Assembly (NCBI GenBank): GCA_030054175.1
Contig: JASGCM010000010.1
Span: forward strand, 1-64,000
DNA: 64,000 nucleotides
Direction: 5' to 3'
DNA from: Alphaproteobacteria bacterium
GTDB taxonomy: Bacteria > Pseudomonadota > Gammaproteobacteria > Burkholderiales > Burkholderiaceae_C
The notes beneath the pieces are model-generated. The model did no database searches. It was given only the letters and a program-made list of their open reading frames with translations, and had not been told where the DNA came from. The position numbers and the translations under genes were made by a program. Position 1 is the first letter of the stretch. Each line of letters begins with the position of its first letter. Positions 34,864-42,633 of the stretch are shown piece by piece.

Positions 34864-37574
34864 TGGAACTCAAAGACTACCAAGCCGACGTGCTCACCGA
34901 CCTGAGCACTTACTTGCAAACCCTGCTGGACTGCAAAGGCCACTTGGGCAAAGCCTTTGCCACCTATTGGCAAAACCGTGGCGTGCTCAATCAAGCCTAC
35001 AAAAACAATGTGCAAGAGGTGCCGCACGTTTGCGTGAAGGTGCCCACGGCAGGCGGCAAGACTTTCATTGCTGTGAACGCCTTGGAGCGTGTGTTCACCG
35101 CCTTTGCCGAGTACAACCCCAGCCGCCCGAAGTTTGTGGTGTGGCTGGTGCCCTCGCTCACCATTCTTGAGCAAACGGTGAAGAACCTAGCCAATATTGA
35201 CCACCCCTATCGCCAACGCCTGAATGACTTGTTTCAAGGCCGCGTGCAGGTGTACGAAAAAACCGACGTGCTACAGGGTGCAGGTTTCAACGCGGACACG
35301 GTGCGCGAACAGTTGTCCGTGGTGGTCATGTCGTTTGATTCACTCAAAGCCACCAACAAGGAAAACCGCAAGGCGTATCAGGAGAACGGCTACTTGGCTT
35401 CGTTTTTGAACGACAACACCCACGACGCAGTGTTGCTGCCCGAGTACGACAAGTCTTCATTGATCAACGTGATCCGCACGCTGAACCCCGTGGTGGTGGT
35501 AGACGAGAGCCACAACGCCGAGAGCACTTTGTCGGTGGACATGCTGCGCAACCTGAACCCCAGTTTCATTTTTGACCTGACGGCCACACCACGCGACAAC
35601 AGCAACATCATCAGTTATGTGGACGCGCTGCGTCTAAAGAAGCAAAACATGGTGAAGCTGCCCGTGATCGTGGCGAACCAACGCTGCCAGGAAGACGTGA
35701 TCATGGCCGCGCTGAATATGCGCCGCCAATTGGAGGTGCTGGCCGACAAAGCGGAGGCCAATGGCGGGGGCTACATTCGACCCATTGTGCTATTCCAGGC
35801 CGAACCCAAAAGCAAGGACGACAACACCACGTTTGAGAAGGTCAAACAGGTGTTGCTTGACCTGAACATCCCGCCCGAACACATTGCCATCAAGACGGCC
35901 AATGTGAATGAGTTGAAGGGTGTGGACTTGCTAGATCGCCACTGCCCTGTGCGCTACATCATTACCGTCAACGCTTTGAAGGAAGGCTGGGATTGCCCGT
36001 TTGCCTATGTGCTGGCGACGCTGGCGAACAAATCCTCAGTGGTGGACGTGACCCAGATTTTGGGCCGTGTGCTGCGCATGCCGTACACCACCAAACAAAG
36101 CGCCGAGTTGCTGAACCTGAGTTATGTGTTCACCGCGTCCAACCAGTTTCAAAGCACCCTGAGCCAAGTGGTGGCGGGCCTGAACAAGGCGGGTTTTTCC
36201 AAACGCGATTACCGTGAATTCGACGTGGCGGACTTGCCCGCCATGGCCGTCTCGGACACGGGCGCGACAGGTGCCCAACAAGGTGACTTGTTAACAGTCG
36301 CAAACCAAGAGCCAGCAGAGGCAAGCACGGATGAGGCCATGGTGGACACCACCAAACTCAATCCGAACTGGGAGACAGAGGCAGTACAGCACGCCGAAAA
36401 TTTTGGCGATGGTGCCGCCGCTTTAGAAAGTCCAGCAGCAGATGCCACAGGCGTGGAAAGCATCAAGGCGCAGGCCGTGCGTGATGCACAGAAATTTGAA
36501 GAACAAGCTGCGCAGACTTCAGGGAACAGTTGCCCAGAAGAACTAAAGGCGGACATGAACGAACACAAGATGAAACCGATGTTTGAAGCATCGGCACAGG
36601 CCATTGAGTTGCCGCAATTTTTTCTCAAGTTGCCATCAGAGGGTGGCTTCTTTGAATCCAGCGATGAGTGGCACAAACTTGCCAAAGAAAATTTGCTGAC
36701 TGATTTTGTCCTCGTCAATCTGGATGCCACAGTCAACTTTTCGGCCATTGATGCAGACGTGTATTCCGTCGATGCCGAAGACATTGGCAAGGGTGAAAGC
36801 GCCCCAGCTTTCAAAGTAGTCAAGAAGGCCGAGAAAGAAAAACTCAATCACATCATCAAAAGCCAGCCACCTTCTGGGCAGGTGACATCCATCGTGGCGC
36901 GTTTGTTCAGCCTAATCGGCAAGAACAGCTTCTACCCCATCGAAGACAACGACATCAAGAAGTACCTCACGCGCATCGTGGAAGTCATGAGTGCCGAGCA
37001 ACGCGCCGACTGCCTGGAGCGCGACTATGCCTATGTGAAGGCCATCAAAGAAAAGATTCAGGGTTTGGCAAACGAGTTTGCCGCCAGAGAGTTCAACAAC
37101 TGGCTGGCCACGCAGAAGGTGAAGTTGCAGCCCAGCTTTTCATTGCCCGAAAGCATTGCCCCGAGTGACAACGCGCCCGCCATTACCAAGAGCCTGTATG
37201 TCACCGAGCGCGGAATGAATGGGCTGGAAGCCCCAGTCATTGGCAAGGTGGCACAACTTGAAAATGTGGTGTGGTGGCACTGCAACTTGGAGCGAAGCAA
37301 AGGCTTTTGCATCAATGGATTCATCAACCATTACCCCGACTTCATTGTCCTGACCGCCAGCAAAAACATTGTGCTCATCGAAACCAAGGGCGACGACCGC
37401 GACAACTCCAACTCCAAAGACAAATTGAAGCTGGGGAAAATATGGGAATCGCAGGCCAACCAGATCGCGCACGAAACAGGCTACCGCTACCACTACATGA
37501 TGGTGTTCGAGAGCAACCCGATTGATGGCGCTTTGGTGGTGGGGGATGCGTTGAAGTTGGTGGGAAATTTGTAA
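34863..37574 (+). CDS. type III restriction endonuclease (Res), second system
   Basis: 903 residues from the ATG that overlaps the DUF2442 stop. The motor has KVPTAGGKTF near 58-67, VVVDESHNAES near 211, DLTATPRDNS near 238, and ALKEGWDCPFAYVLATL plus TQILGRVLRMP near 365-405. The C-terminal nuclease shows HYPDFIVLT near 823 and IVLIETKGDDRD near 836, the PD-(D/E)XK signature. A region at about 480-580 is acidic, low-complexity and rich in Ala/Glu, probably a linker. It should cut DNA together with the Mod at 32622. No frameshift is visible, so the system appears functional. Confidence 0.9.
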   Translation: MELKDYQADVLTDLSTYLQTLLDCKGHLGKAFATYWQNRGVLNQAYKNNVQEVPHVCVKVPTAGGKTFIAVNALERVFTAFAEYNPSRPKFVVWLVPSLTILEQTVKNLANIDHPYRQRLNDLFQGRVQVYEKTDVLQGAGFNADTVREQLSVVVMSFDSLKATNKENRKAYQENGYLASFLNDNTHDAVLLPEYDKSSLINVIRTLNPVVVVDESHNAESTLSVDMLRNLNPSFIFDLTATPRDNSNIISYVDALRLKKQNMVKLPVIVANQRCQEDVIMAALNMRRQLEVLADKAEANGGGYIRPIVLFQAEPKSKDDNTTFEKVKQVLLDLNIPPEHIAIKTANVNELKGVDLLDRHCPVRYIITVNALKEGWDCPFAYVLATLANKSSVVDVTQILGRVLRMPYTTKQSAELLNLSYVFTASNQFQSTLSQVVAGLNKAGFSKRDYREFDVADLPAMAVSDTGATGAQQGDLLTVANQEPAEASTDEAMVDTTKLNPNWETEAVQHAENFGDGAAALESPAADATGVESIKAQAVRDAQKFEEQAAQTSGNSCPEELKADMNEHKMKPMFEASAQAIELPQFFLKLPSEGGFFESSDEWHKLAKENLLTDFVLVNLDATVNFSAIDADVYSVDAEDIGKGESAPAFKVVKKAEKEKLNHIIKSQPPSGQVTSIVARLFSLIGKNSFYPIEDNDIKKYLTRIVEVMSAEQRADCLERDYAYVKAIKEKIQGLANEFAAREFNNWLATQKVKLQPSFSLPESIAPSDNAPAITKSLYVTERGMNGLEAPVIGKVAQLENVVWWHCNLERSKGFCINGFINHYPDFIVLTASKNIVLIETKGDDRDNSNSKDKLKLGKIWESQANQIAHETGYRYHYMMVFESNPIDGALVVGDALKLVGNL

Positions 37575-37599
37575 AACAATACATTCAAGAGACAAGTCA

Positions 37600-37929
37600 T
37601 GACGTTTCGTACTGCCGAACCTGCCCTGAAAGATGTTCTGGATTCCATTGCCAAGGGCTAGACCCAACTCCCCGATTTTCAACGGGGATGGGTGTGGGAT
37701 GACCAGCACATTCGATCTTTGATCGCCAGCTTGTCGCGTTCCTTTCCTATAGGAGCCGTGATGTTCCTGGAAGCAGGCGGCGTGCCGTTCAAGCCTCGCT
37801 TGTTTGAGGGGGTTACGCTGCAACCCGCGCCAATACCCAGAACATTAGTCCTCGATGGACAGCAACGTCTGACCTCTATGTATCTTGCATTGCGCAGCGG
37901 CAAGCCCGTCAAGACCAAGACAGAGAAGG
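37600..37929 (+). pseudogene. DUF262 protein, 5' fragment
   Basis: Starting at the ATG at 37600, the frame reads like the N-terminus of DUF262/GmrS-type nucleases (LPDFQRGWVWDDQHIRSLIA, LDGQQRLTSMYLALRSG). It is interrupted by a TAG after codon 20 and cut off near 37929, where transposase sequence begins. The QRxWVW and DGQQRLT motifs are the ParB-like core of type IV restriction proteins. It is non-functional. Confidence 0.8.
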
Positions 37930-37930
37930 G

Positions 37931-38030
37931 TGACCGTGCGCGAGATCCAGGCCTTCCTGGCCGAGCAGTACGCCACCGAGGTCTCGCCCGAGTTCATCAG
38001 CTCGGTCACCGATGCCGTTATTCATCCATA
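37931..38030 (+). mobile_element. IS256-family transposase fragment
   Basis: About 30 codons (TVREIQAFLAEQYATEVSPE and onward to SSVTDAV) match the start of the conserved region of IS256/Mutator transposases. The fragment is fused to the DUF262 remnant and followed by unrelated sequence, so both ends of the insertion element are lost. No terminal repeats are visible. Confidence 0.75.
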
Positions 38031-38157
38031 CTATTTTGTCCTCACGGGAGCATATATCACTCTAGTTCAATCTGTTTGACTAAATTTGTTCTCATGAGGT
38101 CGAAATATTGATTGATATGCTGATTTCCCTTAGAATGTGTTCTCTTGGGGGCAATTT

Positions 38158-38640
38158 ATGAAGATCAATGATGTGACTCTGGTTGAATTGGCATTGGCGC
38201 TAAGTTCCGAGCGCAAACGCCAAAAGCTCTCTCGCGAAGACGCTGCCGCTGTGTGTGGTGTCAGTACGTCTTTTATTCGAGATGCTGAGTCGAACCCAGA
38301 GAATTGTTCGCTCGGAAAACTCGCGAAGTTCGTCAATGGCTTGGGGCTAAGCCTTGAGGTTTCTGGTCTTGAAGTTGCTCGATCTGGCTTGCCAAAGGCG
38401 GATCGCGGACTAGGCCTCACTCCGCCAGCCAAGACCAGGCCTCGTGGTCTCATTGCTGCTGCAATGGGGCTTCATCAAGCTGACTTTGGTGTTCCAGATT
38501 CTCAGCTCGTTGGTCGTACCAGGGGGGGGCTGCCAGACTTGATGCAACAAAAGCCGAGCCAGCCAAATAGTGAACTAGGTCTGGCCACATTGGTTGCGCA
38601 GCGCGGTATCAAGAACAAATCGAAGGGTGAGTCATCATGA
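38158..38640 (+). CDS. hipB: HipB-like antitoxin with XRE HTH
   Basis: 160 residues. The HTH lies at 11-65: ALSSERKRQKLSREDAAAVC, then GVSTSFIRDAESNPENCSLG. A long C-terminal tail (residues 75-160) is basic and probably disordered. GGGGG precedes the ATG. The stop overlaps the hipA start (ATGA), typical of hipBA operons, in which HipB represses the operon and neutralises HipA. Confidence 0.85.
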   Translation: MKINDVTLVELALALSSERKRQKLSREDAAAVCGVSTSFIRDAESNPENCSLGKLAKFVNGLGLSLEVSGLEVARSGLPKADRGLGLTPPAKTRPRGLIAAAMGLHQADFGVPDSQLVGRTRGGLPDLMQQKPSQPNSELGLATLVAQRGIKNKSKGESS

Positions 38641-39896
38641 TTCGATTGCGCGTGTGGGCCAATGAATTGCCGATGGGGTGGTTCGGACATCAAGCTGGGC
38701 AGTATTTCTTTCAGTACGACGAAGACTGGCTGAAGTCTGCGCATACTTATGTGCTGGCCCCGCAGTTTGTGTTGCGCACCGAACCTCACTTGGGTGAGCC
38801 AGTCAAAGCTTTTTTTGCAAACTTGCTGCCAGAGGGGGCCGCACTGGAAGAGATCTTGAGCGCAATACATATGCGCGATGCCAGTACATTCGAAATCATC
38901 GGTCAGTTGGGTGAAGAGTTGCCCGGTGTATTGTCTGTGCGCGCCGAAGGTAATGTGCCTTCTGAGCAGCAGCACTACAGCGCCTTGAGCAAAGGCGAAC
39001 TGAGCCAACGCATCAAGGACCGTGATCAGCAAAAGCCTCTGCTCACCTCCAACGAGCAAAGCAGTATGTCGTTACCGGGAGCGCAGGACAAACTTGGCCT
39101 GCGCTATGACGCCAAGCGTGACCGGCTATACGACAGTGTCGGCAGTACGCCGACCACGCACATCGCCAAGCCGGACACGCGGCTGGTGAAATTCCAGCCT
39201 AGCGCCATCAACGAATACCTGTGCATGCGCTTGGCGGCCGTCATCAAGCTGCCGGTGCCACCGGTCCACTTGATTCAGGTGCCCGAGACGGTTTACATCG
39301 TCCAGCGTTATGACCGCATCGTGTCGGGCGACAGCGTCAAGTGTCTGCATCAGGTAGATGGCTGTCAATTGCTGGGCTTGGGGCAAGACTGGAAATACGA
39401 GCGTCAAGGGTTGGTCAGCCTCAAGCGTATAGTTGAAGCACTGCGTGAGTTGCAGTTGCCAGCCAAAGACTTGCTGAGTTTTCAGCGCTGGGTCATGTTC
39501 AACGAACTCATTGGCAATAGCGATGCCCACGCCAAAAACATCTCCATACTGATTAGTGAGACAGGCTATGCGCTGGCCCCTTTTTATGACTTACTGTGCG
39601 TGCGGGTGTACGGCGACGACCGCCTCGCGTTGTACGTCGGCGACGAAGACCAATATGCGAGCATTGGCGCCCACTCGTGGGAGGCTTTTTGTGGAGACTG
39701 CGGCTTCAGCGTCAAGCCGACCTTGACCCTGTTCAGGAAGATGGCGCAGGATGTGACTAAGGCTTGGGCCATAGTCACTGCGCAGGTCACTGCGGACTAT
39801 GCGCTTTCGCAGCAGGAGTTGGCGTTGATTCAATCCATCACCAAGGTCATTGAGAACCACTGTTCAGCTGCAATGTCGATGACGGCGAAGCGCTGA
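38637..39896 (+). CDS. hipA: HipA-family serine/threonine kinase toxin
   Basis: 419 residues. The N-terminal subdomain contains FFQYDEDWL and the LPEGAALEE segment. The kinase core has SMSLPGAQDKLGLRYDA near residues 142-158 (phosphate-loop region), YIVQRYDRI near 222, and the catalytic segment NELIGNSDAHAKNISIL near 287-303, followed by APFYDLLCVR. These match HipA kinases, which phosphorylate targets such as glutamyl-tRNA synthetase and cause persistence. It has all key motifs and sits at the right edge of element III, 95 bp before the att C repeats. Confidence 0.9.
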   Translation: MIRLRVWANELPMGWFGHQAGQYFFQYDEDWLKSAHTYVLAPQFVLRTEPHLGEPVKAFFANLLPEGAALEEILSAIHMRDASTFEIIGQLGEELPGVLSVRAEGNVPSEQQHYSALSKGELSQRIKDRDQQKPLLTSNEQSSMSLPGAQDKLGLRYDAKRDRLYDSVGSTPTTHIAKPDTRLVKFQPSAINEYLCMRLAAVIKLPVPPVHLIQVPETVYIVQRYDRIVSGDSVKCLHQVDGCQLLGLGQDWKYERQGLVSLKRIVEALRELQLPAKDLLSFQRWVMFNELIGNSDAHAKNISILISETGYALAPFYDLLCVRVYGDDRLALYVGDEDQYASIGAHSWEAFCGDCGFSVKPTLTLFRKMAQDVTKAWAIVTAQVTADYALSQQELALIQSITKVIENHCSAAMSMTAKR

Positions 39897-39991
39897 CAGG
39901 TGACGCCGATCTGAAATTTTTGACGAGAGACAACTACTTCTCGCGTCGAGGATCGCTTACATTAACTGTTCGCTTCTGTGATGCCGCCGAA

Positions 39992-40093
39992 GTGGTAGCA
40001 AAGGTGGTAGCAGATTTTTTGTAGAGTGAACTGCAAAAAAATCAATGAAATCATAGAATTACTGGTATTGGCGTAGAGTCCCGTCCACTCCGC
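39992..40093 (+). other. attachment site region C
   Basis: Two GTGGTAGCA copies (39992-40000, 40004-40012), GTAGAGTGAACTGCAAAAAA (40021-40040) and the core ATTGGCGTAGAGTCCCGTCCACTCCGC split across 40067-40093 all match site A closely. The end is CTA rather than CCA. It marks the right boundary of element III. Confidence 0.7.
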
Positions 40094-40100
40094 TAATATT

Positions 40101-40131
40101 AAAAAACCCGTTGATTTTCAACGGGTTTTTT
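40101..40131 (+). terminator. strong intrinsic terminator
   Basis: A 14-bp perfect stem (AAAAAACCCGTTGA, 40101-40114; loop TTT; complement 40118-40131) ends in six T. It is equivalent in position to the terminators following att A and att B. Confidence 0.9.
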
Positions 40132-40190
40132 CTTTTGTGCCACGCAACAGGTGTCCCAAGACGGTGTCCCATTTTTTGGGGATCACCTAC

Positions 40191-40335
40191 CTTGAAGCTG
40201 CCTTCACACCTCGCCAAGTCTCGCCACGGTGTTTTTTACTTCCGCCTGACCTTCCGACTGGGTGCCACCACTAAGGAGAAGCGGATCTCCTTGCGAACCA
40301 AGAACCCACAGGAAGCCCGCTTCAAAGCCCTGTGC
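40191..40335 (+). pseudogene. N-terminal stump of a third tyrosine integrase
   Basis: LKLPSHLAKSRHGVFYFRL, then KRISLRTKNPQEARFKALCL, is the arm-binding N-terminus of a DUF6538-type integrase, related to but distinct from the two others. It breaks off near 40335, where a different gene fragment begins. Two GTGTCCC repeats just upstream (40151-40157, 40164-40170) take the place of GTGCTACAC. It is the remains of element IV. Confidence 0.75.
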
Positions 40336-40374
40336 CTATCTGGGATAATGGCGGTTCGCAATCAAGAGCAACAA

Positions 40375-40589
40375 CGCCCTACGCCATAATGATGCGCAAG
40401 GACGATGCCCCCTTCAAAGCGCTGGTCGACGGGATCCTGAGCACCATGATGAAGGGCGGTGAATTCGAAGGACTTTACAAAAAGTGGTTTCAAAGCCCGG
40501 TGCCACCCAAAGGCATCAACCTGAATGCGCCGATGAGTCGGGAATTGGTGGATAACCTGAAGGAAATGTCCGACCGCCCGGCCTTATGA
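40375..40589 (+). pseudogene. 3' remnant of GltI-like glutamate/aspartate-binding protein gene
   Basis: The frame PYAIMMRKDDAPFKALVDG continuing through GLYKKWFQSPVPPKGINLN (residues before a final PMSRELVDNLKEM) matches the C-terminus of periplasmic acidic-amino-acid binding proteins. More than two thirds of the gene is missing. It directly follows the integrase stump, so a deletion fused the mobile array to the chromosome here. Confidence 0.8.
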
Positions 40590-40619
40590 TCGGCCATCGC
40601 AAAGCAAGGTTGTCGCCGC

Positions 40620-41489
40620 ATGCAAGACATTTGTCATTTGAACGGGCAAATCCTCCCCCTCGATCAAGCCCAGGTGCCCGTATTGGATAGGGGGTTCATC
40701 TTTGGCGACGGCATCTACGAGGTGGTCCCGGTGTACCAAGGTGTGCCGTTTCGCGCCGCTCAGCATCACCGACGCCTGGCGCGATCATTGGCTGAAGTGC
40801 GCATCGATCCGCCATTCGATGAGGCCGGTTTCACGGCCCTGATGCGCGACTTGTTGGATCATCCGGCCACGCCGCGCATTGATCGGCAAATGATTTACCT
40901 GCAAATCACCCGCGGCGTGGCGCCACGCAACCACGTCATCCCGACGGGCTTGCGGCCCACGGTGTTCGCCTTGGTACAGGCCATGCCGGCACCGGCCCAA
41001 CATGACCTGAGCGCTGGCGTCAGCTGCATCAGCAGTGACGAGTTTCGCTGGCTGAAAGGGCACATCAAATCAACCAGCTTGTTGGGCTCGGTCCTGGCGC
41101 GTGACCTCAGCCACCGGGTCGGCGCGACTGAGACCATTCTGCACCGCGATGGCTGGCTGACCGAAGGATCGGCCACCAACGTCTGGGTCGTCCAAGGTGG
41201 CGTGGTGCTGGGGGTCCCCAAAGACGCCGGCGTGCTCGAAGGCATCCGTTATGGCTTGATCGAAGAGCTGTGCGCATCTCAGGGCATCCCTTTTCAGCTG
41301 CGCCCTGTGGCTTGGTCCGAGGTCTTGGCAGCCGATGAGTTGATGATCAGTTCGGCCAGCAAAGAGGTGCTGCCTGTGACCACCCTGGATGGTGCCCAGG
41401 TGGGCATCGGACAACCCGGTCCGGTGTGGCAGCGCCTTTACGCTGCGTACCAAACGGCCATCGCAGACACCGTGGCCAAACATCCTTGA
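40620..41489 (+). CDS. dat: D-amino-acid aminotransferase (PLP fold type IV)
   Basis: 289 residues with LDRGFIFGDGIYEVV near 22, LQITRGVAPRNHVIP near 94-108 (the arginine and histidine that bind the substrate carboxylate in D-alanine transaminases) and WLKGHIKSTSLLGS near 145. The lysine in HIKS (about 150) is the likely PLP Schiff base. LTEGSATNVWVV near 180 is the class IV signature. It interconverts D-alanine and other D-amino acids with 2-oxo acids; close relatives (branched-chain aminotransferase, 4-amino-4-deoxychorismate lyase) differ in the RxH motif. No operon partner is intact; the binding-protein remnant upstream may once have been a neighbour. Confidence 0.85.
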   Translation: MQDICHLNGQILPLDQAQVPVLDRGFIFGDGIYEVVPVYQGVPFRAAQHHRRLARSLAEVRIDPPFDEAGFTALMRDLLDHPATPRIDRQMIYLQITRGVAPRNHVIPTGLRPTVFALVQAMPAPAQHDLSAGVSCISSDEFRWLKGHIKSTSLLGSVLARDLSHRVGATETILHRDGWLTEGSATNVWVVQGGVVLGVPKDAGVLEGIRYGLIEELCASQGIPFQLRPVAWSEVLAADELMISSASKEVLPVTTLDGAQVGIGQPGPVWQRLYAAYQTAIADTVAKHP

Positions 41490-41558
41490 GCCCTGGGCCC
41501 AGGCAGCGGGGCTGAACCACTGGCGCAAGCCAAACCAGTCCAGCGCTGCGTTCTCAGA

Positions 41559-41845
41559 TCAAGCGGCGCAAAAACGCAGCACGGCATCGGCGCAGACCTG
41601 CGGTGCTTCTTCGTGCGCCAAGTGGCCCAACTCGGGCCAGTCGAGGCGCTCCACCTGTGGCAGCAGATGCTGCGCCTGATCGGCCAGGCTGGGTGGCACC
41701 GTGCCATCGGCCAGGCCGATTTGCATTTGCACCGGCAGGCTCAGCTGTGGCAGTTTGCGCGACAGGGTTTGCAAATCCAAGGTGGCCATCATTTGCAGCA
41801 CATGACGCGCGTGGCTGGGTTGCGTCAACAGGTATTGATAGAATA
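41559..41845 (-). pseudogene. alpha/beta-hydrolase C-terminal fragment
   Basis: About 95 residues resembling the C-terminal third of an alpha/beta hydrolase: LLTQPSHARHVLQMMATLDL, LPVQMQIGLADGTVPPS (the acidic residue region) and LPELGHLAHEE-like WPELGHLAHEEAP, carrying the catalytic histidine. The nucleophile half is missing. The lid segment resembles BchO, a magnesium-chelatase accessory hydrolase of photosynthetic Burkholderiales, but the evidence is thin. The truncation point coincides with a 21-bp palindrome. Confidence 0.6.
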
Positions 41846-41866
41846 AATTGGGGTCTGACCCCAATT
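41846..41866. repeat. 21-bp palindrome, REP-like
   Basis: AATTGGGGTC-T-GACCCCAATT is a perfect inverted repeat with a one-base centre. GGGGTC-A/T-GACCCC palindromes of this type occur as dispersed repetitive extragenic elements in proteobacteria, often with REP-associated transposases. It sits exactly where the hydrolase fragment breaks. Confidence 0.7.
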
Positions 41867-41896
41867 AAAGAAAATGGCTATGAATTTAGTTTTTTC

Positions 41897-41933
41897 ATAG
41901 TTAATTGCTATTTCAGATATTGAAAACAAGTAT
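41897..41933 (+). promoter_or_regulatory. OxyR binding site
   Basis: ATAG-N7-CTAT (41897-41911) is followed after seven bases by ATTG-N7-GTAT (41919-41933). The element spacing matches the OxyR tetramer consensus (four tetranucleotides separated by N7), with the second half degenerate. It lies upstream of ahpC, a classical OxyR target. Confidence 0.75.
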
Positions 41934-41961
41934 TGGTCGCGGCCCTGATCGGTCTTTAAAC
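41933..41961 (+). promoter_or_regulatory. sigma70-like promoter of ahpC
   Basis: TTGGTC (41933-41938), a 17-bp spacer and TTAAAC (41956-41961). The -35 box abuts the OxyR site, as expected for an activator that contacts RNA polymerase. Confidence 0.55.
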
Positions 41962-42035
41962 TTCAGGCTATGGATTCGTTAATTTCGATTGAATTCATTA
42001 ATCAAGACTGAAACCGCCACTGAAAGGAAATCACC

Positions 42036-42599
42036 ATGGCTCTCATCAACACCCCCATCAAGCCCTTCAAGACGACTGCGTTCCACAACGGCAAATTCGT
42101 TCCCGTGACCGACCAGGACCTCAAAGGCAAGTGGTCGGTGGTTTTTTTCTACCCGGCCGACTTCACCTTCGTCTGCCCGACCGAGTTGGGCGATCTGGCC
42201 GATCATTACGACACCTTCAAAGCCCTTGGGGTGGAAATCTATTCGGTCTCGACAGACACCCACTTCACCCACAAGGCCTGGCACGACACCTCGGACACCA
42301 TCGGCAAGATCAAGTACCCGATGTTGGGTGACCCCACCGGCGCGATCACCCGCAATTTCGAGGTGATGGTCGAGTCCGAAGGCTTGGCCTTGCGCGGCAC
42401 CTTCGTCATCAATCCCGAGGGTGTGATCAAGCTGGTTGAAATCAACGATGACGGCATCGGCCGCGACGCCCAAGAACTGCTGCGCAAAGTTCAAGCCGCC
42501 CAATACGTTGCCGCCAATCCGGGTCAGGTCTGTCCTGCCAAGTGGACCCCCGGCGCCGAAACGCTGGCCCCTTCGCTCGACTTGGTCGGCAAGATCTAA
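42036..42599 (+). CDS. ahpC: alkyl hydroperoxide reductase subunit C (2-Cys peroxiredoxin)
   Basis: 187 residues, full length for AhpC. The peroxidatic cysteine is C47 in [10 protein letters not shown] and the resolving cysteine is C166 in GQVCPAKW. It reduces H2O2 and organic peroxides in the cytoplasm using electrons from AhpF, encoded 34 bp downstream. AAAGGAAA lies upstream of the ATG. The OxyR site and promoter upstream indicate peroxide induction. Confidence 0.97.
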   Translation: MALINTPIKPFKTTAFHNGKFVPVTDQDLKGKWSVVFFYPADFTFVCPTELGDLADHYDTFKALGVEIYSVSTDTHFTHKAWHDTSDTIGKIKYPMLGDPTGAITRNFEVMVESEGLALRGTFVINPEGVIKLVEINDDGIGRDAQELLRKVQAAQYVAANPGQVCPAKWTPGAETLAPSLDLVGKI

Positions 42600-42633
42600 G
42601 CCCATCCCGCCACACTCGCCACTCAGGTGCACC

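Noticed and set aside
37885-38079. intact small transposase gene
   Set aside because: Only about 30 codons of IS256 sequence are present, fused to a DUF262 fragment, without terminal inverted repeats.
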